From Clostridia bacterium (GTDB lineage Bacteria; Bacillota; Clostridia; Christensenellales; Borkfalkiaceae), in contig JAFVOV010000012.1 in NCBI GenBank assembly GCA_017505675.1, positions 1-6,251 of the forward strand: a stretch of DNA of 6,251 nt, read 5' to 3'. Below the pieces are notes generated by a model. It was not told the DNA's origin. It made no database searches and saw only the letters and a program-made list of their open reading frames with translations. This document shows, in pieces, positions 1 to 4,910 of the stretch. Within the stretch, counting starts at the first letter, position 1. Each line of letters starts with the position of its first letter. The translations under genes and the position numbers were made by a program.

Positions 1-117
1 ATCAGGATTATGGCAATACGCACACCTTAACGGACAACCCGCAAGAAAAACTGCATACCTTATCCCGTCTCCGTCAACTGCCGCCAGGCTCTCAAACGAA
101 TGTATATATCCTTTCAT
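1..117 (-). CDS. pflA: Pyruvate formate-lyase activating enzyme, N-terminal part (gene runs off the window)
   Basis: Radical S-adenosylmethionine enzyme of the cytoplasm that takes a hydrogen from the catalytic glycine of pyruvate formate-lyase to form the stable glycyl radical. Only the first 39 codons are visible. They hold the family's N-terminal signature: GYIHSFES at residues 3-10, the VDGxGIR element at 14-20, and the cluster motif CPLRCAYC, whose cysteines C28, C32 and C35 have the CxxxCxxC spacing that binds the 4Fe-4S cluster. The ATG at 117-115 is preceded by AAAGGCGG six bases upstream. The gene starts 14 bases after the pflB stop codon with no terminator between them, so it is the second gene of a pflBA operon and is probably translationally coupled. 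One oddity is Asp17 where many homologues have Pro (DGPGIR). The rest of the radical-SAM barrel lies outside the window. Confidence 0.95.
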   Translation of the reverse strand, partial: MKGYIHSFESLAAVDGDGIRYAVFLAGCPLRCAYCHNPD

Positions 118-131
118 ACAAATCCGCCTTT
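118..131 (-). promoter_or_regulatory. Ribosome binding site of pflA in the pflB-pflA gap
   Basis: The whole 14-base gap between the pflB stop and the pflA start is AAAGGCGG (131-124) followed by ATTTGT. It resembles AAAGGAGG with one mismatch and has normal 6-base spacing to the ATG, which fixes the pflA start. There is no room for a promoter or terminator, so pflA should depend on pflB transcription. Confidence 0.8.
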
Positions 132-2363
132 TTACATTTTTTCGTGGAAGGTGCGGGCTATAACCTCAAGCTGCTTATCCCTCGTAAGTTTATTGAAGTT
201 TACCGCATACCCAGATACCCTTATCGTTAAATTAGGATAATCTTCAGGGTGTTCGTATGCTTTAATAAGCGTTTCACGGTTTAACACGTTTACGTTAATG
301 TGATGCGCTTTTTTAGCAAAATAGCCGTCCAAAATTGAAACTAAATTTTTAATTCTTTCGTTTTCATCTCTACCGAGCGCTTCGGGAGTGATAGAGAAGG
401 TGTTTGAAATACCGTCACGGCAATCGTCGTAACTGATTTTAGCCACCGAATTAAGCGAACACAAAGCGCCGTTTTCTTCACGATTGTGCATAGGGTTAGC
501 GCCGGGAGCAAACGGTTCAGCCGCCTTTCTACCGTCGGGCGTAGCGTTTGTATTCTTACCGTACATAACGTTTGAAGTTATGGTTAAAACGGAAAGAGTG
601 TGTTCCGCATTCCTATAAGTAGGCGTTTTGCGGAGTTCTTCAATTACTTTATGCGCGGTATTTTTAGCAATTAAGTCTACCCTATCGTCGTCATTGCCGT
701 ATTTAGGGAAAGCCCCTTCAGTAACGAAATCAACTATATAGCCTTGTTCGTTTCTTATAGGCTTAACGCTAGCGTATTTAATAGCGGAAAGCGAATCCGC
801 AACAACTGAAAGCCCTGCAATACCAAACGCCATAAAGCGGTGAACGTCAGTATCGTGCAAAGCCATTTGCGTTTTTTCATAAGCGTATTTATCGTGCATA
901 TAGTGAATAATATTCATAGTATTTACGTAAAGGCGCATAAGCCATTTAACGTATTCGTCAAATCTTTCACTAACCTTTTCGTAATCCAACTTATCACCAG
1001 CCATAACGCCCATTTGCGGACCTATTTTTATATTACTGCTAGTATCATAACCGCCGTTAAGCGCTATTAAAAGCAGTTTTGCAAGGTTGCAACGCGCGCC
1101 GAAAAATTGCATTTGCTTGCCAACTTTCATTGCCGAAACACAACACGCAATAGCGTAATCATCACCGTAAATCGGACGCATTAAATCGTCGTTTTCATAC
1201 TGAATAGAATCGGTATCTGCAGAAACTTTAGCACAGAATTTTTTAAATTCATTAGGCAAAGAATTTGACCATAACACCGTCAAGTTAGGTTCAGGCGAAG
1301 AGCCGAGCGTATATAAAGTATTAAGCATGCGGTAACTGTTTTTAGTAACTAGCGTTCTACCGTCATCCCCCATACCGCCTACCGCTTCGGTTATCCACAT
1401 AGGGTCGCCACCGAAAAGTTCGTTATATTCAGGCGTTCTCAAATGCCTTGCAATACGGAGTTTCATAACGAAATCATCCATAAGTTCTTGCGCGCCTTCT
1501 TCAGTAAGAACACCTGCTTTAATATCCCTTTCAATATAAATATCAAAGAACGTGCTTACGCGCCCTAACGACATTGCCGCGCCGTTTTGTTCTTTTATTG
1601 CGCCAAGGTAAGCAAAATAAGTCCATTGTATTGCTTCTTTAGCGTTTGAGGCAGGCATACTTATATCGTAACCGTAAATAGCCGCCATATCTTTTAAATA
1701 TCCTAAAAAGGTTATTTGCTGATAAAGTTCTTCATCAAGGCGTATTCTGTCCGCATCAAACGTTCCGTTTGCTAAAGCGGCTTTATCTTTTTTCTTTTCT
1801 TCAATAAGTTTATCAACGCCGTAAAGGGCAACCCTGCGGTAATCCCCTATGATTCTACCCCTACCGTAAGCATCAGGTAACCCCGTTATAACGTGGCACT
1901 TTCTAGCAGCGCGCATTTCTTCGGTATACGCGCGATAAACCCCGTCGTTATGAGTAGTGCGGAAACGGAATTCTTCTTGAACTTTTTTGCTCAAACTATA
2001 GCCGTAGGCTTCGCAAGCCTGTTTAACCATTCTCATTCCGCCGAAAGGATTTACACCGCGTTTTAACGGGCTATCCGTCTGCATACCAACGATAAGTTCG
2101 TTATCTTTATCAATATATCCTGCGGCGTAACTTGTAAGCGAAGATACCGTATCGGTATCAACGTCTAGCACACCGCCCTTTTTCCTTTCTTCTTTAAAAA
2201 GCGCGTTTACTTTATCCATAAGCGCTTTAGTGCGGACGGTTGCGCCCGACAAAAACTTTCCGTCGCCGGTATATTCATTATAATTAGTTTGAATAAAATC
2301 ACGCACGTTAATTTCATTCTGCCATACGCCTTGTTTAAATCCGTTCCAATTCTTGTGTTCCAT
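132..2363 (-). CDS. pflB: Pyruvate formate-lyase (formate C-acetyltransferase)
   Basis: Glycyl-radical enzyme that converts pyruvate and CoA to acetyl-CoA and formate during anaerobic fermentation; cytoplasmic, and a homodimer in known relatives. The 743-residue protein is full length (E. coli PflB has 760). The adjacent catalytic cysteines are C407-C408 in IACCVSAM, the pair that marks true pyruvate or 2-ketobutyrate formate-lyases within the family. The radical glycine is G718 in RVSGYAVNF near the C-terminus, inside a well-kept C-terminal signature. Other recognisable active-site regions are GLPDAYGRGR (161-170), PMWITEAVGGMG (W323) and FFGARCNLAK (R424). The ATG at 2363 has AAGGAGG at 2374-2368. 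Expression should be controlled by the upstream ZTP riboswitch and terminator. From sequence alone a 2-ketobutyrate-preferring TdcE-like role cannot be excluded, but the downstream pflA and the riboswitch favour PFL. No defects seen. Confidence 0.98.
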   Translation of the reverse strand: MEHKNWNGFKQGVWQNEINVRDFIQTNYNEYTGDGKFLSGATVRTKALMDKVNALFKEERKKGGVLDVDTDTVSSLTSYAAGYIDKDNELIVGMQTDSPLKRGVNPFGGMRMVKQACEAYGYSLSKKVQEEFRFRTTHNDGVYRAYTEEMRAARKCHVITGLPDAYGRGRIIGDYRRVALYGVDKLIEEKKKDKAALANGTFDADRIRLDEELYQQITFLGYLKDMAAIYGYDISMPASNAKEAIQWTYFAYLGAIKEQNGAAMSLGRVSTFFDIYIERDIKAGVLTEEGAQELMDDFVMKLRIARHLRTPEYNELFGGDPMWITEAVGGMGDDGRTLVTKNSYRMLNTLYTLGSSPEPNLTVLWSNSLPNEFKKFCAKVSADTDSIQYENDDLMRPIYGDDYAIACCVSAMKVGKQMQFFGARCNLAKLLLIALNGGYDTSSNIKIGPQMGVMAGDKLDYEKVSERFDEYVKWLMRLYVNTMNIIHYMHDKYAYEKTQMALHDTDVHRFMAFGIAGLSVVADSLSAIKYASVKPIRNEQGYIVDFVTEGAFPKYGNDDDRVDLIAKNTAHKVIEELRKTPTYRNAEHTLSVLTITSNVMYGKNTNATPDGRKAAEPFAPGANPMHNREENGALCSLNSVAKISYDDCRDGISNTFSITPEALGRDENERIKNLVSILDGYFAKKAHHINVNVLNRETLIKAYEHPEDYPNLTIRVSGYAVNFNKLTRDKQLEVIARTFHEKM

Positions 2364-2367
2364 AACG

Positions 2368-2374
2368 CCTCCTT
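2368..2374 (-). promoter_or_regulatory. Ribosome binding site of pflB
   Basis: AAGGAGG on the minus strand, four bases (CGTT) before the pflB ATG. It is a near-perfect anti-16S match. It directly abuts the inverted-repeat arm at 2375-2390, so a hairpin formed by that arm would end at the first base of this site. Confidence 0.9.
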
Positions 2375-2419
2375 AAAGTTTTGAATTGCCGTTAGATAAT
2401 AAAAGGGCAATTCAACTTT
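2375..2419 (-). repeat. Alternative hairpin: terminator 3' arm paired with a third arm next to the pflB ribosome binding site
   Basis: On the minus strand TTGAATTGCC (2415-2406), the 3' arm of the riboswitch terminator, is perfectly complementary to GGCAATTCAA at 2390-2381, giving a 10-bp stem with a 15-base loop that contains the terminator U-tract. The helix can extend by AAAG (2419-2416) pairing with CTTT (2378-2375) across a two-A bulge and would then stop at the pflB ribosome binding site. The downstream arm is a near copy of the terminator 5' arm (GGGCGATTCAA), so the three segments compete. The complementarity is seen directly; a regulatory role is inferred. Confidence 0.6.
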
Positions 2420-2436
2420 GAAAAATTGAATCGCCC
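2398..2436 (-). terminator. Riboswitch-controlled intrinsic terminator in the pflB leader
   Basis: On the minus strand GGGCGATTCAA (2436-2426) pairs with TTGAATTGCCC (2415-2405): 11 base pairs with one G-U wobble. The stem can be extended by three inner pairs to a UUCA tetraloop and is followed by TTTTATT. The first four bases of the 5' arm, GGGC, are also the last conserved bases of the ZTP aptamer (CUGGGC), so aptamer folding and terminator folding should exclude each other. In known ZTP riboswitches of this layout ligand binding prevents termination, so ZTP/ZMP is expected to turn pflBA on. Confidence 0.92.
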
Positions 2437-2505
2437 AGACGGTCGGCCTTTTATATTCGGCGCGTTCCCCCGCGGTAATCCGCGAAATCCGTCAGTCACG
2501 CTCCG
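2433..2505 (-). promoter_or_regulatory. ZTP/ZMP riboswitch aptamer (pfl RNA motif)
   Basis: The RNA senses the purine intermediate ZMP/ZTP, a sign of 10-formyl-tetrahydrofolate shortage. In order on the minus strand: P1 is CGGAGCGU (2505-2498) paired with ACGCGCCG (2465-2458), with one A-G mismatch; then the conserved GACUGACGG strand; P2 is CGCGG (2484-2480) and CCGCG (2475-2471) with an AUUA loop; a G-rich strand GGGGAA follows; after an A/U-rich linker (2457-2449) comes the conserved GGCCGACCGUCUGGGC (2448-2433), which forms P3 and the pseudoknot. UGACUGACGG, the G-rich strand and CCGACCG-CUGGGC are the hallmarks of the pfl motif, known upstream of pfl and one-carbon or purine genes in Clostridia. 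The usual CCGCCUGGGC has U for one C here. Placement directly before pflB supports the call. Confidence 0.93.
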
Positions 2506-2512
2506 TAATTTT

Positions 2513-2541
2513 ATTATAACCTAACTTTTATGCTTTGTCAA
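2513..2541 (-). promoter_or_regulatory. Consensus vegetative promoter of the pflBA operon
   Basis: TTGACA (2541-2536), 17 bases, then TATAAT (2518-2513): a perfect match to the sigma-A/sigma-70 consensus in both hexamers and spacing. Transcription should begin near 2506, one base before helix P1 of the riboswitch, giving a leader of about 143 nt. The sequence upstream is A/T-rich and partly shared with the glnA terminator tail. With so strong a promoter, control is expected mainly after initiation, at the riboswitch terminator. Confidence 0.92.
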
Positions 2542-2559
2542 CTCTTATAATCAAATAAA

Positions 2560-2593
2560 AAGCAAAAATTTACGCCACCAAAAATGGTGGCGT
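2560..2593 (-). terminator. Intrinsic terminator of glnA
   Basis: ACGCCACCA (2593-2585) and TGGTGGCGT (2580-2572) form a perfect 9-bp G+C-rich stem with a TTTT loop, followed on the minus strand by AAATTTTTGC and more T-rich sequence. It lies 6 bases after the glnA stop codon and about 30 bases before the pfl -35 box, so it separates the two transcription units. Confidence 0.9.
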
Positions 2594-2599
2594 TTGGTA

Positions 2600-4024
2600 T
2601 TATAAATTATAATATTTATCAAATTCAGCAGGATGCGGAATGGCTGCAAGTTGACGGCATTCTTCTCTCTTTGCCTTGATAAAGTTTTTAAGCAATTCTT
2701 CGGGGAAAACTCCGCCAGCGGTCAAATAATCGTGGTCGTTTTCAAGCGCGGTAAGCGCTTGTTCTAAAGACGTGGGAAGATGCTTTAATTTAGCCTTTTC
2801 TTCATCAGAAAGATGATAAAGGTTCATATCGTAAGGTCCCCATCCGTTTGCGTGCGGGTCAATTTTGTTTTTAACACCGTCAAGACCTGCCATAAGTATT
2901 GCCGCATAGCAAAAATACGGGTTACAGGTTGCATCGGGGTTACGAAGTTCAAAACGGCGTTTATTAGGCGTTTTAGCATAAGCAGGTATACGAATAACCG
3001 CGCTACGGTTAGAAGTAGCGTACCCAACCGTAACGGGCGCTTCAAATCCCGGCACTAAACGCTTAAAGGAGTTAGTGCTTGGGTTAGTCAACGCGCAAAG
3101 CGACGCAATGTGTTTAAGCAATCCACCCATAAAATAGTGAGCGGTTTCACTTAAACGAGCGTATCCGTTATCATCAGAGAAAACAGGTTCACCGTCTTTT
3201 AATAAAAGCATATGAACGTGCATACCGCTACCCGCTTCGCCGTAAATAGGCTTGGGCATAAAGGTTGCCGTTTTTCCGTATTTCATTGCGGTATTGTGAA
3301 TAATATACTTTATCATCATTGTTGCGTCAGCCATTTTTGACATAACGCCAAGTTGCGGTTCGATTTCAAATTGACCAGATGCAGCAACTTCGGGGTGATG
3401 ATAGTTAATTTCTATCCCCGCATCTTTCATATGCATACACATTTCACTTCTGCATTCGTAAGCAATATCAAACGGTTTTGCAATATGGTAAGCCTTTTGC
3501 TTGGGAACTATGCATCCCTTGCCTTCAGTTGCGCTGTTCCAATACGACTGTTTAGCATCAACGGTAACGCCTATACTGTTAGGTTGAACTTCCCAACCAA
3601 CTTCATCAAAAAGATAAAATTCAAATTCGGGAAGAATAAGCATTGTGTCGGCAACGCCGGAATCTTTCATATATTTTTCCGCCGCCAAAACGATATTTCT
3701 AGGATATTGATTAAGCGGATAGTTTTCCGTTTTACCTATTATCATTGCATTACCCGTCATGGATAGAGTTGGAATTTCACAGAACGGGTCGATAACTGCT
3801 GTGTCGGGGTCAGGTATAAAAACCATATCGCTCTTTTCAACAACTGCATAGCCGTAGTTAGAGGCGTCAAACCCGATACCACTTTTCATAGTGTCTTCAG
3901 AAAAGTTTTCCGCAGGAATGGTTACGTGACGGTATTGACCGTTAATGTCAACCATCTTAAAGTCAACCATCTTTATATCTTTTTCTTTAATAAGCGCCAA
4001 AACGTCTTTCGTGCTTTTTGCCAT
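2600..4024 (-). CDS. glnA: Type I glutamine synthetase
   Basis: Cytoplasmic ATP-dependent enzyme making glutamine from glutamate and ammonium; known homologues are dodecamers. The 474-residue protein carries all main GSI signatures: FDASN (D53) in the N-terminal beta-grasp domain; the metal-binding glutamates E133 and E135 (PEFEFYLF); HHPEVAASGQFE (E212, E220); the ATP/glutamate segment GSGMHVH (H269); the glutamate flap VPGFEAP (E328); NRSAVIRIP (R340); and RRFELRNPD (R357, E359, R361). It resembles the GSI-beta class of E. coli in length, in keeping the insertion around WNSATEGKG (162-170), in the PHPAEFDKYY C-terminus, and in a tyrosine (Y403, NLYHLS) where E. coli has its adenylylated Y397 (NLYDLP). 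The ATG at 4024 has AAGGAG seven to eight bases upstream. The gene is monocistronic by its signals: own promoter, own terminator. Whether Y403 is modified cannot be told from the window. Confidence 0.97.
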   Translation of the reverse strand: MAKSTKDVLALIKEKDIKMVDFKMVDINGQYRHVTIPAENFSEDTMKSGIGFDASNYGYAVVEKSDMVFIPDPDTAVIDPFCEIPTLSMTGNAMIIGKTENYPLNQYPRNIVLAAEKYMKDSGVADTMLILPEFEFYLFDEVGWEVQPNSIGVTVDAKQSYWNSATEGKGCIVPKQKAYHIAKPFDIAYECRSEMCMHMKDAGIEINYHHPEVAASGQFEIEPQLGVMSKMADATMMIKYIIHNTAMKYGKTATFMPKPIYGEAGSGMHVHMLLLKDGEPVFSDDNGYARLSETAHYFMGGLLKHIASLCALTNPSTNSFKRLVPGFEAPVTVGYATSNRSAVIRIPAYAKTPNKRRFELRNPDATCNPYFCYAAILMAGLDGVKNKIDPHANGWGPYDMNLYHLSDEEKAKLKHLPTSLEQALTALENDHDYLTAGGVFPEELLKNFIKAKREECRQLAAIPHPAEFDKYYNL

Positions 4025-4030
4025 AAATTA

Positions 4031-4036
4031 ACTCCT
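4031..4036 (-). promoter_or_regulatory. Ribosome binding site of glnA
   Basis: Minus-strand AAGGAG/AGGAGT core, followed by TAATTT and the ATG at 4024. The spacing is normal and supports this start, which matches the usual N-terminus of the family. Confidence 0.85.
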
Positions 4037-4051
4037 TATAAATTCGTGTAT

Positions 4052-4078
4052 ATTGTAAGTATAGCAACTTTTTTACAA
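4052..4078 (-). promoter_or_regulatory. Possible operator: inverted repeat across the glnA -10 region
   Basis: Minus-strand TTGTAA and TTACAA are perfect inverted complements 14 bases apart, so their centres lie about two helical turns apart. They flank the -10 box: one half-site is in the promoter spacer, the other just downstream of TATACT. A dimeric repressor bound here would block the promoter. The half-sites resemble the TGTNA/TNACA ends of GlnR/TnrA boxes, but the known consensus has a 7-base gap, so I do not name a regulator. In A/T-rich DNA a 6-bp repeat can arise by chance. Confidence 0.35.
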
Positions 4079-4086
4079 ATAGTCAA
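4058..4086 (-). promoter_or_regulatory. Promoter of glnA
   Basis: TTGACT (4086-4081), 17 bases, then TATACT (4063-4058): each hexamer is one base off consensus. Transcription should begin near 4051, leaving a leader of only about 26 nt with no room for a riboswitch. The upstream sequence is A/T-rich and could act as an UP element. Confidence 0.85.
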
Positions 4087-4145
4087 TTATTCACAAAAAA
4101 TAATATGAAAAACCGAATATTTGATAAATAATTATTACATTATCT

Positions 4146-4183
4146 AAAATAAACAACCCATCTTTGTAGAGCAAAGATGGGTT
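4146..4183 (-). terminator. Intrinsic terminator after the 179-residue gene
   Basis: AACCCATCTTTG (4183-4172) and CAAAGATGGGTT (4166-4155) form a perfect 12-bp stem with a 5-base loop, followed on the minus strand by the T-rich GTTTATTTT. It starts about 30 bases after the stop codon of the upstream gene and should isolate glnA from it. Confidence 0.9.
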
Positions 4184-4212
4184 TAATTTAATTAGTTTAA
4201 TAATGAAAAGTA

Positions 4213-4752
4213 TTACTTATGAATTTCGTCGTGAATATAGTTCATATTCTTTAATAATTGAGCGCTTACCTTTTTATATTGATAAGCAAAATCTTTAATC
4301 AACTTTTCCGCTTCTTTAAGATTTTTAATGTGGCGGTCCATAGAGATTTCAACTATGTCTTTATAAAAATAAATTTTGAATTGCGGATATATTTCTTTTA
4401 ATTTTGCTTGCGTTTGAGTATATTCTTTTAACGGCAATGCGTGGAAAAGCACGGATGCTTTAATCCAATATTCCCAACGACCATACTTCGTAACCTTACC
4501 GTTCTTTTCTTTTAGAATTCTTCTATCCCTTGAAAAATAAGCCGTTGCCGAAAAGGTGTTGTGATATTTAGTCGCAAAAAGGTGCGTAATTTCATAAGTA
4601 CTGTTATAATCGTCAAAAGTTGCTTTGTAATCAATATTTCTCTTTCTGTAACTTCTGTCTGCTTGCGCCAAGTTTAACGGCAATAAAGTCTTTTTTAATG
4701 TCTTCAACGCTTTTTTAGGTTTAATACCCAAAAACATTTTTTGAAAATCCAT
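4213..4752 (-). CDS. Basic 179-residue protein of unknown function
   Basis: I do not recognise a family. A TTG at 4767 is in frame, but the ATG at 4752 is a better start because GGGGAG (4765-4760) sits seven bases before it; the TTG would have the site inside the gene. The protein is soluble-looking, with no signal peptide or membrane segment. The N-terminus is strongly basic (KPKKALKTLKK at 11-21, RSYRKR at 33-38). A middle part rich in aromatic residues and beta-like alternation follows (GRWEYWIKASVLF 91-103; FKIYFYKDIVEISM 125-138), then a lysine-rich, probably helical C-terminus (140-175). It has its own promoter and terminator, so it stands alone beside glnA. Two hand-counted 60-base rows give about 32-35% G+C, between pflB and the gene upstream. 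The charge pattern would allow nucleic-acid binding, but that is a guess. Confidence 0.8.
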   Translation of the reverse strand: MDFQKMFLGIKPKKALKTLKKTLLPLNLAQADRSYRKRNIDYKATFDDYNSTYEITHLFATKYHNTFSATAYFSRDRRILKEKNGKVTKYGRWEYWIKASVLFHALPLKEYTQTQAKLKEIYPQFKIYFYKDIVEISMDRHIKNLKEAEKLIKDFAYQYKKVSAQLLKNMNYIHDEIHK

Positions 4753-4759
4753 AATAATA

Positions 4760-4765
4760 CTCCCC
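4760..4765 (-). promoter_or_regulatory. Ribosome binding site deciding the start of the 179-residue gene
   Basis: GGGGAG on the minus strand, seven bases (TATTATT) before the ATG at 4752. It makes the ATG the likely start rather than the in-frame TTG at 4767. Confidence 0.75.
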
Positions 4766-4786
4766 AACGATTTTTTTCTATAACAT

Positions 4787-4815
4787 ATTATATCATATAT
4801 TATTCAAAATCACAA
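4787..4815 (-). promoter_or_regulatory. Promoter of the 179-residue gene
   Basis: TTGTGA (4815-4810), 17 bases, then TATAAT (4792-4787). The -10 box is perfect and carries an extended TGA element in front of it; the -35 box matches consensus at four of six positions. Transcription should begin near 4780, about 28 bases before the ATG at 4752. Confidence 0.75.
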
Positions 4816-4844
4816 TGTTTATTAACAAAAAATTCCCCAACTTT

Positions 4845-4881
4845 TAATAAAAACTATGCTTTTCACTTATATATCCCATAG
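4845..4881 (-). terminator. Weak candidate terminator after the A+T-rich gene
   Basis: CTATG (4881-4877) and CATAG (4858-4854) on the minus strand could form a 5-bp stem, followed by TTTTTATT. The loop of about 18 bases and the low G+C content make it weak. No better terminator is visible in the 158-base gap at 4753-4910, so the upstream gene may read through or end by another mechanism. Confidence 0.3.
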
Positions 4882-4910
4882 AATTTAAATAAAAACAGAT
4901 GTCTGGAAAT

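Noticed and set aside
2207..2410. 67-codon frame on the minus strand spanning the pflB leader and start
   Set aside because: It starts at a TTG inside the terminator hairpin and runs out of frame into pflB; the pflB ribosome binding site serves the pflB ATG.
3353..3766. Open frame of 137 codons on the plus strand, antisense to glnA
   Set aside because: It lies wholly inside glnA, has no recognisable domain or ribosome binding site, and is rich in odd Phe/Arg/Lys/Ile runs typical of a reverse-complement shadow.
4052..4078. GlnR/TnrA box at the glnA promoter
   Set aside because: The TGTAA and TTACA ends are present, but the gap is far longer than the 7 bases of TGTNA-N7-TNACA.
4753..4767. TTG start that would give a 184-residue version of the small gene
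   Set aside because: The ribosome binding site GGGGAG lies within these codons and is correctly spaced for the ATG at 4752.
4761..4841. Repeated 8-mer GTTGGGGA (minus strand) at 4768-4761 and 4841-4834
   Set aside because: One copy includes the ribosome binding site, and two short copies 73 bases apart are not enough for an operator or repeat call.
4886..4910. CAG-ACAT-CTG followed by TTTTTATTT as a terminator of the A+T-rich gene
   Set aside because: The stem is only three base pairs, too weak for intrinsic termination.
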